Part shown: one piece after another, positions 18,485 through 29,857 of the stretch
How positions within the stretch are numbered: position 1 is the stretch's first letter
Layout: each line of letters starts with the position of its first letter
Program-made: the position numbers and the translations under genes
The notes under the pieces: generated by a model
Seen by the model: the letters and a program-made list of their open reading frames with translations, nothing else
The model's database searches: none
Told to the model about the DNA's origin: nothing
Origin: Cellulosimicrobium funkei
Lineage (GTDB): Bacteria > Actinomycetota > Actinomycetes > Actinomycetales > Cellulomonadaceae
DNA length: 64,000 nt
Direction: 5' to 3'
NCBI RefSeq assembly: GCF_001019615.1
Contig: NZ_JNBQ01000017.1
Span: 1-64,000 of the forward strand

Positions 18485-19655
18485 GTGATCACGTGGCGGA
18501 CCGCGACCGTGGTGTCGCACGCGAAGGCCTGGACCGGCGCCCAGGAGCTGCACGTGCGGCTCCACGACCCCCTCCCCGGGCGGGACGACGACCCCGACGC
18601 CACCGTGCGCGCCCTCGCCTACACCCAGCTCGTCGGCACCCCCGACCCCGGCGACCACGTGCTCCTCAACGTCTCCGCCCTCGCGCGCGGCCTCGGCACC
18701 GGCGGGTACGCCCTCGTCGTCGGGCCCGCCCAGACCGGCACCCCCCTCCCGCCCGACCCCGCCCCCGGGCCCGGGCACCTCGTCAAGGCCCGCTACACCC
18801 CCCTCCAGGCCCTCGTCCTCGGCGTCGACGAGCAGGAGTCCCCCCACCACGACACCCTCCGCGACGCCGACGACCTCGACGCCACCCCCGTCGTCGTCGC
18901 CGACCTCCACTCCGCCCTGCCCGCCGTCGTCGCCGGCGCCCGGCACGCCGCGGCGCTCGCGGGCCGCCCCGCACCCCGCGTCGCCTACGTCATGACCGAC
19001 GGCGGAGCCCTGCCCGCCGCCTTCTCCCGCACCGTCGCCACCCTGCGCGAGACCGGCTGGATCGACACCTGCCTCACCGTCGGACAGGCGTTCGGCGGCG
19101 ACCTCGAGGCCGTCACCGTGCACACCGGCCTCCTCGCCGCGCGCCACGTCACCGGCGCCGACCTCGTCGTCGTCGCCCAAGGCCCCGGCAACCTCGGCAC
19201 CGGCACCCGCTGGGGCTTCTCCGGCGTCGCCGCCGGCGAGGCCCTCAACGCCGTCGCCGCCCTCCGCGGCCGCCCCGTCGCGTCCCTGCGCGTCTCCGGC
19301 GCCGACGCCCGCGACCGCCACCTCGGCGTCTCCCACCACTCCCTCACCGCGTACGGCCGCGTCGCGCTCGCCCCCAGCGACGTCCCCGTGCCCGTCCCCA
19401 CGGCCGACGTCGAGCGGCTCACCGGGTGGGGGGGCCGACCTCACCCGCCGCGTCGCCGAGCAGGCCGCGACCCTCGCCGCCCCCACCGGGCGCCACCACC
19501 TCGTCGACGTCCCCGCCGGCCCGGACCTCCTCGACGCCCTCCACGCCGTCCCCGTCAGGCTCTCCACCATGGGCCGCGGCCTCGACGCCGACCCCGCCGC
19601 GTTCGTCGCCGCCGCCGTCGCCGGCGTCCACGCCGAGTCGCTCCGACCCGTATGA
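18485..19655 (+). pseudogene. DUF3866-family protein, frameshift in a G7 run
   Basis: The first about 317 codons (GTG ATC ACG TGG start) encode a conserved DUF3866 protein: PGDHVLLNVSALARGLGTGGYALVV, then RVAYVMTDGGALPAAFS and VAQGPGNLGTGTRWGFSGV. At 19428-19434 seven consecutive Gs shift the frame; removing one restores ADLTRRVAEQAATLAA and a C-terminus ending ESLRPV at 19655, giving about 389 residues, the normal family length. Its stop overlaps the ATG of the next gene (ATGA), as expected for an intact gene, so a homopolymer miscall is likely. The role of DUF3866 is unknown. Confidence 0.8.
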
Positions 19656-20458
19656 CCGCACCGCAGGGGGACGACCACCGCCGGCCCGGACCGGCACGCT
19701 TCGCCGCCGTCGCCGCACTGGCGCTCGCGGCGGTGCTCGCCGCGGCCGTCGGCGCGCCGTGGGGCTGGGAGGCGCCGGGCTGGTTCGACCGCGTCGGGCA
19801 GGAACAGGTCGCGCCGCCCCCGGAGACCGCGACGACCGACGTCCTGTCCGACGCGCGGGACCAGATCCGGTCGCAGACGGACTCCGGCGGTCTGTCGGTC
19901 GATGCCTTCATCCTCTGGACCCTGGGCATCGTCGCTCTCGTCCTCCTCGTCGTGCTCGCGCGCCGGTACCTCCCGGCGCTCCTCGTCCGACGACGCCGAC
20001 GCGAGCTCCTCGTCACGGCACCCGGCGACGTCTCCGTCCACGCGGTCGAGGACCCGGTCGTGCCCGAGCTGCGGGAGGCGGTCGACCGGGCGCACGACGA
20101 CCTGCACGTGCCTGACGTCGATCCGCACGACGCCGTCGTCGCCGCGTGGGTCGCGCTCGAGCGCGCCGCGGAGCGGGCGGGCACCCGGCGAGACCCCGCG
20201 CAGACCCCGACCGAGTTCACGAGCGCCGTCCTGGCCAGCACCCGGGTGGACGCCGACGCCGTCGCGACGCTCCGAGGCCTGTACCACCGGGCCCGCTTCG
20301 GCGAGACGCCACTCGGCGCGCGCGACCTGGAGGCGGCTCGCGCCGCCCTGGCCCGCATCGCGGCGGACCTCGCGACGCGGGCCGGACGCCCCGCGGACGG
20401 GACACCCGACCCGGCCACGCCCCACGACCGCCCGCTCTACGACGAGGCACGGCCGTGA
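19652..20458 (+). CDS. DUF4129 domain membrane protein
   Basis: A 268-residue protein with a membrane helix near the N-terminus (FAAVAALALAAVLAAAVGAPWGW), an extracytoplasmic stretch with GQEQVAPPPETATTD, a second helix (AFILWTLGIVALVLLVVLARRYL, about 90-112) and a cytoplasmic DUF4129 domain (VVAAWVALERAAERAG...LRGLYHRARFG, about 160-235). DUF4129 proteins usually accompany MoxR ATPases and DUF58 proteins, as here. It overlaps its neighbours by 4 bp on both sides. An unbroken frame from the DUF3866 gene into this one exists only because of the upstream G-run frameshift; it is not a true fusion. Confidence 0.82.
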   Translation: MTAPQGDDHRRPGPARFAAVAALALAAVLAAAVGAPWGWEAPGWFDRVGQEQVAPPPETATTDVLSDARDQIRSQTDSGGLSVDAFILWTLGIVALVLLVVLARRYLPALLVRRRRRELLVTAPGDVSVHAVEDPVVPELREAVDRAHDDLHVPDVDPHDAVVAAWVALERAAERAGTRRDPAQTPTEFTSAVLASTRVDADAVATLRGLYHRARFGETPLGARDLEAARAALARIAADLATRAGRPADGTPDPATPHDRPLYDEARP

Positions 20459-21009
20459 GGGCGCGCGAGCGCTGGGGTCGCCTGCGCCCGGCGGACCGGC
20501 ACGCCCTGCTCGCGGCCGTCGTCGTCGTCGGGCTCGGCGTGGTCCTCGTGCTGCTCGGGTCCTCGCCCGCGCACGCCCTCATGCTCACGACCCTGGGCGT
20601 CGCGGGCGTCCTGCTGTGGCACCGCACCGGCTACGCCGGGGACACCGTGTGGCCGCGCGTCCCGGACGTGCGGCGCGACGGCAACCGGCGCGACGTGTCC
20701 GACCTCGGCTGGTCGGTCCTGGGCCGCGACGGCCGCGTCACGGTCACCGCCGCGCGCCGGGTGCGCCGCCTCACGGAGCGTCGCCTGACCCGCTGCGGGA
20801 TCGACGACCTCGCCGACCCCGGCGCCGCGGCCGACGTGGCCCGTCTCCTCGGCCCCCGCGCCGCCCGCACCGTCCACGACCTCGTCACCGACGGGCGCCT
20901 CCCGACGCCCGCGGAGCTCGACACCTGGCTCGCGGCACTCGACCGGCTCGACCAGACCCTCACCACCCACGCCACCCCGGACCGCCCCGACGGAGGGACA
21001 CCCCGATGA
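20455..21009 (+). CDS. Membrane protein of a MoxR-DUF58 operon
   Basis: A 184-residue protein with two close N-terminal hydrophobic helices (LLAAVVVVGLGVVLVLLG and AHALMLTTLGVAGVLLW) and a soluble C-terminal region with paired helices (RRLTERRLTRCGIDDLADP, ELDTWLAALDRLDQTLTTH). No known family is recognised beyond its place in the operon. GTG at 20455 overlaps the previous stop, and its own stop overlaps the moxR ATG. Confidence 0.7.
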   Translation: MRARERWGRLRPADRHALLAAVVVVGLGVVLVLLGSSPAHALMLTTLGVAGVLLWHRTGYAGDTVWPRVPDVRRDGNRRDVSDLGWSVLGRDGRVTVTAARRVRRLTERRLTRCGIDDLADPGAAADVARLLGPRAARTVHDLVTDGRLPTPAELDTWLAALDRLDQTLTTHATPDRPDGGTPR

Positions 21010-22013
21010 CCGCCGACCCCGCCCCTCGCACCGCCGGACCGGGCACGACTCTCGACGTGCCGACGGTCGCCGCGCACGGCCGCGCCGTCCTCGACGAGGT
21101 CGCGACCGCCGTCGTCGGGGCCCGCGAACCCCTCACGCTGGCGCTCGCCACCGTGCTCGCCGGCGGGCACGTGCTGTTCGAGGACGTCCCCGGGCTCGGC
21201 AAGACCCTCGCCGCCCGCAGCCTCGCCCGCGCGCTCGGCCTCGACTTCACCCGCCTGCAGTGCACCCCCGACCTCCTGCCCTCGGACGTCACCGGCTCCT
21301 CCGTGTACGACCCCGCCACCCGCACCTTCGAGTTCCGGCCCGGGCCCGTCTTCACCGGGCTGCTGCTCGCCGACGAGATCAACCGCACCGCCCCCAAGAC
21401 GCAGTCCGCGCTGCTCGAGTCCATGGCCGAGCGCCAGGTCACCGTCGAGGGCACCACCCACGCGCTGCCCCGCCCCTTCCACGTCGTCGCGACGTCCAAC
21501 CCCGTCGAGCACGAGGGCACCTACCCGCTGCCCGAGGCGCAGCTCGACCGCTTCATGGTGCGCCTGTCCGTCGGGTACCCCGGGCGCGACGAGGAGCGCG
21601 AGGTCCTCACCCGCCGCATCGCCCGCCGCCACGACGACCCCGTCGTCCGCCAGGTCGTCGACCGCGACACCGTCCTCGCCATGCAGGCCGCCGTCGAGCA
21701 GGTCGACGTCCACCCGGACGTCATCGCCTACTGCGTCGACCTCGCCGCCGCCACCCGCGCCCACCGCGACCTCGAGGTCGGGGCATCCCCCCGCGGGTCC
21801 CAGAACCTCGCCCTCCTCGCCCGCGGCGTCGCCGTGCTCGACGGGCGCGACGTCGTCCTGCCCGAGGACGTCAAGCGCGCCGCCGTCCCCGTGCTCGCCC
21901 ACCGCCTCACCCTCACCCCCGGGGCGTGGGCCGCCGACCTGCGGCCCGAGACCGTCGTCGCCGGCATCCTCCAGACCGTCCCCGGCCCCGCCACCGTCGG
22001 CGATCGCGGATGA
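21006..22013 (+). CDS. MoxR-family AAA+ ATPase
   Basis: A 335-residue ATPase: Walker A VPGLGKT (about 61-67), Walker B LADEINR (about 121-127), sensor I in VVATSNPVEHEGTYPLPEAQLDRFM, and the MoxR lid SPRGSQNLALLARG. MoxR proteins act as chaperones that insert cofactors or assemble complexes with a neighbouring VWA/DUF58 protein. Start and stop both overlap the adjacent genes by 4 bp, so stoichiometric co-translation with DUF58 is expected. Confidence 0.92.
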   Translation: MTADPAPRTAGPGTTLDVPTVAAHGRAVLDEVATAVVGAREPLTLALATVLAGGHVLFEDVPGLGKTLAARSLARALGLDFTRLQCTPDLLPSDVTGSSVYDPATRTFEFRPGPVFTGLLLADEINRTAPKTQSALLESMAERQVTVEGTTHALPRPFHVVATSNPVEHEGTYPLPEAQLDRFMVRLSVGYPGRDEEREVLTRRIARRHDDPVVRQVVDRDTVLAMQAAVEQVDVHPDVIAYCVDLAAATRAHRDLEVGASPRGSQNLALLARGVAVLDGRDVVLPEDVKRAAVPVLAHRLTLTPGAWAADLRPETVVAGILQTVPGPATVGDRG

Positions 22014-23362
22014 GCACCCCCACGGCGGACCGCGACGACCCACCACGCTGGCGCACCACCGTCCACCTCGCCGCCGGCGTCCTCCTCGGCGCCACCCTCC
22101 TCGCCCTCGGCGTCCTGTTCCGCCGCCCCGACGCCGCCCTCCTCGGGCTCCCGCCCCTGCTCAGCGCCGTCTGGGGCTGGACCCACCGCCCCCACGGACC
22201 CGTCACCGTGCGGGTCGACCTCGACACCGACGCCCCCGCCGGGACCCTCGCCGCCCGCACCGTCGCCGACGTCCCGCCCGGCGTCGAGCTCCTGCGGCTG
22301 CGGGCCCTCGCTCCCGGCGGCCTCGTCACCGAACGCCTGGTCCGCACCACGGCCGGAACCCACGAGCTCGCCTGGCACGCACCGTCGGCCCGCACCGGCG
22401 TCACCGACACCCTCCGCGTCGACTACGCCGCGTACGGGCCCGACGGCGTCGAGGAGCAGGTCGCCCGCGTCGCCCGCGGCCCACGCCGCCTCGTCCTGCC
22501 CCGCCCGACCCCGCTCGGCCGCCTGCCCCTCTCCTCCCGCCTGCGCGGGCTCTCCGGCCCCCACACCTCCCGACGCCCCGGCGACGGCACCGAACTCCGC
22601 GACGTCGACGCCTTCCGCCCCGGCGACCGGCTCCGCCGCATCGACTGGCGCGCCACCGCCCGCCGCTCCCCCACCCTCGACACCCTCTACGTCCGCCGGA
22701 CCTTCGGGACCGCCGAGGCGACCGTCGTCCTCGTCGTCGACTCCCGCGACGACGTCGCCCCCGACCTCGCCACCTGGAGCGGCGTCGGCGCCCAACGCCC
22801 CGACGAGGCCACGTCCCTCGACCTCGCGCGGCACGCCGCCGCGTCCGTCGCCCAGGCCGTCCTCGCCGACGGCGACCGCGTCGCCCTCGACGACCTCGGC
22901 CGCCTCGCCCGACCCGTCCGTCCCGGCGGCGGACGACGCCACCTGCGCCGCATCCTCCACGGCCTCGCCCTCGCCCGTCCCGTCGGCGACCCCTCCGCCC
23001 GCCACCGCCCGCCCCAGGTCCCCACCGGCGCCGCCGTCTACCTCTTCTCGACCCTGCTCGACGACGAGGCACCCCGCCTCGCCCGCCAGTGGCACGACAC
23101 CGGACACGTGGTGGTCGTGGTCGACGTCCTCCCGTCCGTGTCCGTCGCCGAGGTCGACGACCACGTCGCGACCGCCTGGGCCGTCACCCGCCACGAGCGC
23201 GCGGACCGCGTCCATGACCTGCGCGAGCGCGGGATCGTCGTCGCACGCTGGTACGACGGCACGCCCGGCGCCGACGGCGCTCGCGGGACGCTCGAGCTCG
23301 CGGCACGACGGCTCGACCGGCAAGGACCCGGGCGCCCGAGCCCGACCGGAACCACCCGATGA
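22010..23362 (+). CDS. DUF58 domain protein
   Basis: A 450-residue protein with two membrane helices at the N-terminus (VHLAAGVLLGATLLALGVLF and the LLGLPPLLSAVWGW segment), a beta-rich region, then the DUF58 signature LRDVDAFRPGDRLRRIDWRATARR (about 205-228), followed by a VWA-like fold beginning VVLVVDSRDD. DUF58 proteins are the usual partners of MoxR ATPases. The target of this pair is not known; in actinobacteria they are often linked to envelope functions. Confidence 0.88.
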   Translation: MSTPTADRDDPPRWRTTVHLAAGVLLGATLLALGVLFRRPDAALLGLPPLLSAVWGWTHRPHGPVTVRVDLDTDAPAGTLAARTVADVPPGVELLRLRALAPGGLVTERLVRTTAGTHELAWHAPSARTGVTDTLRVDYAAYGPDGVEEQVARVARGPRRLVLPRPTPLGRLPLSSRLRGLSGPHTSRRPGDGTELRDVDAFRPGDRLRRIDWRATARRSPTLDTLYVRRTFGTAEATVVLVVDSRDDVAPDLATWSGVGAQRPDEATSLDLARHAAASVAQAVLADGDRVALDDLGRLARPVRPGGGRRHLRRILHGLALARPVGDPSARHRPPQVPTGAAVYLFSTLLDDEAPRLARQWHDTGHVVVVVDVLPSVSVAEVDDHVATAWAVTRHERADRVHDLRERGIVVARWYDGTPGADGARGTLELAARRLDRQGPGRPSPTGTTR

Positions 23363-23913
23363 GGCGACTCGTCCGACGCGACGTCGTCACCGCCGGACCG
23401 CGCCCGCGCCTCGAGGTCGAGACCGAGCGCACCTTCCCCGGGTGGTGCCCGCGCGTCCTCCTCCTCGTCCTCGCCACCGCCTTCGCCGGAGCCGCGCTCC
23501 AGACGACCGGGCTCGCGCAGTCGCTGGTCTGGGGGGCCGCGATCGGCCTCGGGGCCGTCACCGCCTACCTGCCCGCCCCGCCGGTGCCCCACCTGCTCGT
23601 GCTCCTCGGCGCGCTCGTCCTGCTCCTGGACGGGGACGCTCCCTTCGACCCCGTCGTGCTCGTCCTCCTCCCGCTGGGTCACCTCGTGCTGCGCACCGCC
23701 TGGTGGTCGGACCACGTGCCACCCGAGGCGCGCGCGGAGCTGCGGGCCGTCGCGCCCGACCTCCGCAGGGTCGCCGTGCTCCAGGCCGCGCTCCTCCTCG
23801 TGGCGCTCGCGGTGCAGGCGATCACCGCGGGAGACGTCTCGTCGGCGGTCGCCACCGCCCTCGGCGGGATCGCCGTGCTGGGCCTCGTGCTGCTCGTCAC
23901 GCCGCGGGACTGA
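23359..23913 (+). CDS. Polytopic membrane protein ending the MoxR-DUF58 operon
   Basis: A 184-residue hydrophobic protein with about five predicted membrane helices (for example VLLLVLATAFAGAALQ, LVWGAAIGLGAVTAYL, HLLVLLGALVLLLDG, VLQAALLLVALAVQAI). No family recognised. It overlaps the DUF58 stop by 4 bp and is the last gene before a 103-bp gap leading to dps. Confidence 0.7.
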   Translation: MRRLVRRDVVTAGPRPRLEVETERTFPGWCPRVLLLVLATAFAGAALQTTGLAQSLVWGAAIGLGAVTAYLPAPPVPHLLVLLGALVLLLDGDAPFDPVVLVLLPLGHLVLRTAWWSDHVPPEARAELRAVAPDLRRVAVLQAALLLVALAVQAITAGDVSSAVATALGGIAVLGLVLLVTPRD

Positions 23914-24016
23914 CCTCGCGCTGCGAGCGGCCGGGGACCGCCCGACGATGGCGGGACGGCGCCCGACGCCGTCCCGCCACCACGGCGGCGACCGCACCCG
24001 ACCCGAGGAGGCACCC

Positions 24017-24595
24017 ATGGCCGCTCGCTCCGACCTGCCCAAGTACACCGTCCCGTCGCTCACCCCTGAGGAAGGGGCGAAGGTCGCCGGGATCCTCCAG
24101 GAGCGCCTGCACGCGCTCAACGACCTCCAGCTCACGCTCAAGCACATCCACTGGAACGTCGTCGGACCGCACTTCATCGCGGTGCACGAGATGATCGACC
24201 CGCAGGTCGACGCCGTCCGCGCGATGGTCGACGCCGTCGCGGAGCGGATCGCGACCCTGGGCGTCTCGCCGAAGGGCACGCCCGGTGCGCTGGTCGCCGA
24301 GCGGAGCTGGGAGGACTACTCGCTCGGCCGCGCCTCGACCATCGCCCACCTCGGGGCCCTCGACGAGGTGTACGTCGGGGTCATCACGGCGCACCGCGAG
24401 GCCGCGTCCGCGACCGAGGAGCTCGACGACGTGACCAACGACCTGCTCATCGGGCACCTGCACGACCTCGAGCTGTTCCACTGGTTCGTCCGCGCGCACC
24501 TCGAGTCGACCGGTGGCGACCTCTCCACCGACGGCGCGCGCACCGAGACCGGTGCCGCTCGCAAGGCCGAGCAGGCGGCCGTCGGCCAGCCCTGA
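24017..24595 (+). CDS. dps: Dps-family ferritin-like DNA-protection protein
   Basis: A 192-residue four-helix protein. The ferroxidase residues between dimer partners are visible in LKHIHWNVVGPHFIAVHEMIDPQVDAVRAMVDAVAERI (His, His, Asp and Glu positions of the Dps family). It would oxidise and store iron using peroxide and may coat DNA through its Lys/Arg-poor but Gly-rich C-terminal tail. A GAGGAGG ribosome-binding site lies five bases before ATG 24017; a longer frame from 23948 is excluded by it. A hairpin with T-tract follows. Confidence 0.92.
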   Translation: MAARSDLPKYTVPSLTPEEGAKVAGILQERLHALNDLQLTLKHIHWNVVGPHFIAVHEMIDPQVDAVRAMVDAVAERIATLGVSPKGTPGALVAERSWEDYSLGRASTIAHLGALDEVYVGVITAHREAASATEELDDVTNDLLIGHLHDLELFHWFVRAHLESTGGDLSTDGARTETGAARKAEQAAVGQP

Positions 24596-24626
24596 CGCCC
24601 GCTCCCCCGCTGCTCCGCAGCACAGA

Positions 24627-24674
24627 GCCGGCCGCACGCCACCGTCCACCCGACGCGGCGTGCGGCCGGCTTTT
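24627..24674 (+). terminator. Rho-independent terminator of dps
   Basis: Perfect 14-bp stem (24627-24640 with 24657-24670), 16-nt loop, followed directly by TTTT. It is one of the few in the window with a T-run. Confidence 0.85.
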
Positions 24675-24722
24675 CCGTGCTGTCTGGTGAGGCCGTGCAC
24701 GGAGGGCGGGGTGGGTAGGAAG

Positions 24723-24737
24723 GCTTGGCACACTATT
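24723..24737. repeat. 15-bp direct repeat, copy 1
   Basis: GCTTGGCACACTATT, an AT-rich motif in very GC-rich DNA, lies just upstream of the VOC gene promoter. An identical copy in the same orientation is at 25885-25899. Confidence 0.75.
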
Positions 24738-25125
24738 TTTACAGGATGTGACATAGGGTCGCCGGATGAGCGACAACACTCCTCAGCGGCCCGCCGTCCG
24801 CCAGCTCCGCCTCGTCGTGGAGGCCGACGACTACGACGCCGCCCTCGCCTTCTACCGCGACGTCCTGGGCCTCCCCGAGCGCATCGCGTACGCCGACGGC
24901 GAGGACGACCGGGTGGCGATCCTCGACGTCGGGCACGCGACGCTCGAGATCGCGAACCCGGCCCACAAGCGGGCGATCGACGACGTGGAGGTCGGGCGCC
25001 AGGTCGCCGGGCACCTGCGGGTCGCGTTCGAGGTCGACGACGCGCGGGTCGCCACCGGCCGCGCGGTCGAGGCCGGGGCGGAGCTCGTCGCTCCCCCGAC
25101 CCGCACCCCGTGGGGTTCGCTCAAC

Positions 25126-27436
<2,311 letters not shown>

Positions 27437-27468
27437 CCCGACCCGGGCCACACGCAGCGGGACGACGG

Positions 27469-27505
27469 CGCACGGCCGCGGAGAGTGGTTCTCCGCGGCC
27501 GTGCG
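27469..27505 (+). terminator. argG terminator hairpin
   Basis: A perfect 16-bp stem (27469-27484 with 27490-27505) with a 5-nt loop, 32 bp past the argG stop. No clear T-tract. Confidence 0.8.
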
Positions 27506-27576
27506 TCGCCCTTCCGGCGGCAGGTCGCCGCTCGCCGAGGGCGTGGCGCGTGCCCGTGCGCGGATAGGCTCGCGGG

Positions 27577-28233
27577 ATGAGCACGGGCACCGGTGAGCTG
27601 TGGGGAACGATCGCCGGACCGGTCGACCACGAGCTCGTCGTCAAGAAGTCCCGGTTCCTCACGCACCTCTCCCCCGTCGCGTCCGTCGCCGACGCGGACG
27701 CCGTGATCGCCCGCGTCCGCAAGGAGCACTGGGACGCGCGGCACCACTGCGTCGCGCTCGTCGTCGGCGCGCACGCCGACCAGCAGCGCTCCACCGACGA
27801 CGGCGAGCCGTCCGGCACCGCGGGCGTCCCGATGCTCGAGGTGCTGCGGCACCGCCAGGTCACCGACGTCGTCGCCGTCGTCACGCGCTACTTCGGCGGC
27901 GTGCTGCTCGGCGCGGGCGGGCTCGTCCGGGCGTACTCCTCCGCGGTGAGCGAGGCGCTCGACGTGGCGCGGCCCGTGCGCCGCGCGGTCCTGACCGAGG
28001 TGCGCGTCGACGTCCCCCACGCCGACGCCGGCCGTCTCCACGGCGTCCTGCGCGACTGGGCCGCCCAGCACGACGGCTCGCTCGACGCCGTCGCCTACGG
28101 CGCCGAGGCGGAGTTCACCGTCCTCGTCCCGCCCGCCGAGCTGGCCCGGTTCGACGCCGACCTCGCCGCCGCTACCTCGGGCTCCCTGACGGCGCTCCGA
28201 GGCACCGACCGCGTCGTCGACCTCCCCGCCTGA
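27577..28233 (+). CDS. yigZ: YigZ/IMPACT-family protein
   Basis: A 218-residue protein with the UPF0029 N-terminal domain (KKSRFLTHLSPV...HHCVALVVG...STDDGEPSGTAGVPMLEVL...VTRYFGGVLLGAGGLVRAYSSAV, about 22-125) and a C-terminal DUF1949 ferredoxin-like domain. The eukaryotic relative IMPACT regulates the eIF2-kinase GCN2; in bacteria the role is uncertain and may concern translation. TAGGCT (27565-27570) is six bases before ATG, indicating a leaderless mRNA. Confidence 0.92.
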   Translation: MSTGTGELWGTIAGPVDHELVVKKSRFLTHLSPVASVADADAVIARVRKEHWDARHHCVALVVGAHADQQRSTDDGEPSGTAGVPMLEVLRHRQVTDVVAVVTRYFGGVLLGAGGLVRAYSSAVSEALDVARPVRRAVLTEVRVDVPHADAGRLHGVLRDWAAQHDGSLDAVAYGAEAEFTVLVPPAELARFDADLAAATSGSLTALRGTDRVVDLPA

Positions 28234-28341
28234 CCGGTCGTCCGTCACCGTCCAGCGTCGAGCAGGTGGTCGCGGCTCGTCCTGGTCGCCGGACGCGCCG
28301 GGATCGCCTGCTCGACCGGCCGGGATCGCCTGGTCGGCAGG

Positions 28342-29763
28342 TCAGTCGCTGACCCCGTCCGGGCCGACGACGGCGCCGTCGGGGACGCGCGAGGAGCCGC
28401 CCGGGTCGGCGAGCTCGGCGTCGCCGGTGACGGTGACGCCGGAGCCGAAGGTCCAGTCGCCGCGGACCGTGAGGGAGCGCGCCGCGCGCAGCGAGGGCGT
28501 GCCGTCGTCGAACCGGGCGTCGAACGCGGCGATGGTCTTGTAGTAGGCCGGGTCGAGGTCGACGAGCGGCGCGTCGGTCCGGGCGACGAACCGGTACCGG
28601 TCGTCGAGGTCGTAGACGTCGGAGCGCAGGACCAGGAGGTCGTTCGTGGTCTTGACCGGCAGGAAGCGGTCGCGCCCGACCTCGATGGCGAGTGCGCCGT
28701 CGAACACCTCGACGGCGGCGCCCATGGCGGACTCGATCTGCACGACCTCGGGCGACGACGGGTCGGTCGGGTCGACCGTCTTGGTGTTCTTGATGAGCGG
28801 GAGCTCGAGCACGCCGCCGGTGCGGTCGAGCTCGGCCGCGAGCGCCTCGAGGTCGAACCAGAGGTTGTTGGTGTTGAAGTACCGGTGCCGGCTGATGTCG
28901 GCGGCGGCGTCCTGGTCGTCGGCCGGGGTCTGCGCGGTCTCGCGCAGGACGAGGCGTCCGTCGCTGCGGCGCACGACGAGGTGGCCGCCCTTGCGGTCGG
29001 CGGGGGTGCGACGGGCGACCTCGGCGGCGAAGGGTGCGCCGCTGGCGGCGAACCAGCCGGCCATGGCGGCGTCGGGTGCGGCGCCGAGGTTGTCGGAGTT
29101 GGAGACGCTGGCGTACCGGTAGCCGGCGTCGAGGAGGGCGCGGAGGGCGCCGGAGGCGTAGAGGGCGGTGTAGAGGTCGCCGTGACCGGGCGGGCACCAC
29201 TCGAGCTCGGGGTCGGCGGGCCAGTCGACGGGGGTGAGGTCGTCGGCGCGGAGCTTGGGCTCGCGGTTCTGGAGGAAGTCGAGCGGGAGGCCGGTGACGG
29301 GGAGGTCGTCGTGGGGGGCGAGCGCGGTGAGGGTGTCGTCCTGGGTGCGGAACGAGTTCATGAGGAGCAGGGGCAGGGGTGCTCCGGTGGCGTGCCGGGC
29401 GGCGCGGACCTGGGCGACGATGACGTCGAGGAAGGTGAGGGGGCCGCTGTCGGGGCGCTGCGGGTCGGCGTCGCGCACGGTGAGGAGGGACTTGGCGCGG
29501 TCCATGCCCATGGAGGTGCCGAGGCCGCCGTTGAGCTTGATGATCGCGGTGCGCTGGAGGGCGTCGCGCGCGGCGTCGTCGGGGACGTCGAGCGCGTCGC
29601 GGCGGGTGACGTCGGTGAGGGGCTCGACGTCGGACTCGGGGATCATGCCGGTCGCGCCGGACTCGAGGAGCCGGTAGAAGCGGGTGAAGACGTCGATGGC
29701 GGCGGGGGCGACTCCGGCGTCGCGCATGCGGTCGGTGGACTGGGTGAGGCCCTGGCTGCTCAT
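28342..29763 (-). CDS. UTP-glucose-1-phosphate uridylyltransferase, eukaryotic-type UGPase
   Basis: A 473-residue UDPGP-family protein. IIKLNGGLGTSMGMDRAKSLLTV (about 73-95) is the nucleotide-binding loop, LLLMNSFRTQDDTL and WCPPGHGDLYTAL are sugar/uridine contacts, and KTTNDLLVLRSDVY is near the C-terminal left-handed helix. It makes UDP-glucose from UTP and glucose-1-phosphate and is unrelated to bacterial GalU. ATG 29763 is six bases from TACGAT (29770-29775) on the minus strand, and the divergent gene uses a mirrored promoter. Confidence 0.92.
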   Translation of the reverse strand: MSSQGLTQSTDRMRDAGVAPAAIDVFTRFYRLLESGATGMIPESDVEPLTDVTRRDALDVPDDAARDALQRTAIIKLNGGLGTSMGMDRAKSLLTVRDADPQRPDSGPLTFLDVIVAQVRAARHATGAPLPLLLMNSFRTQDDTLTALAPHDDLPVTGLPLDFLQNREPKLRADDLTPVDWPADPELEWCPPGHGDLYTALYASGALRALLDAGYRYASVSNSDNLGAAPDAAMAGWFAASGAPFAAEVARRTPADRKGGHLVVRRSDGRLVLRETAQTPADDQDAAADISRHRYFNTNNLWFDLEALAAELDRTGGVLELPLIKNTKTVDPTDPSSPEVVQIESAMGAAVEVFDGALAIEVGRDRFLPVKTTNDLLVLRSDVYDLDDRYRFVARTDAPLVDLDPAYYKTIAAFDARFDDGTPSLRAARSLTVRGDWTFGSGVTVTGDAELADPGGSSRVPDGAVVGPDGVSD

Positions 29764-29769
29764 GGCTCG

Positions 29770-29851
29770 ATCGTAGGGGCGGGGACCCGCTCGGGGCAGG
29801 GCGGCGGGAGCCTGCCGCGCTCGGGTGAGACGCGGGTCACACGCCTACCGT
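29770..29851. promoter_or_regulatory. Divergent leaderless promoters (UGPase / LMF gene)
   Basis: TACGAT (29770-29775, minus strand) and TACCGT (29846-29851, plus strand) each lie six bases from the start codon of the gene they face, with about 70 bp between them. Confidence 0.5.
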
Positions 29852-29857
29852 GGGGGG

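Noticed and set aside
18476-20458. Apparent DUF3866-DUF4129 fusion protein
   Set aside because: The joining segment is Arg/Pro-rich nonsense created by an extra G at 19428-19434; the two genes overlap by ATGA once the frame is restored.
28297-28332. Two copies of a 14-bp GC motif between yigZ and the UGPase gene
   Set aside because: Short, tandem and GC-rich; chance or slippage is sufficient and no function is suggested.
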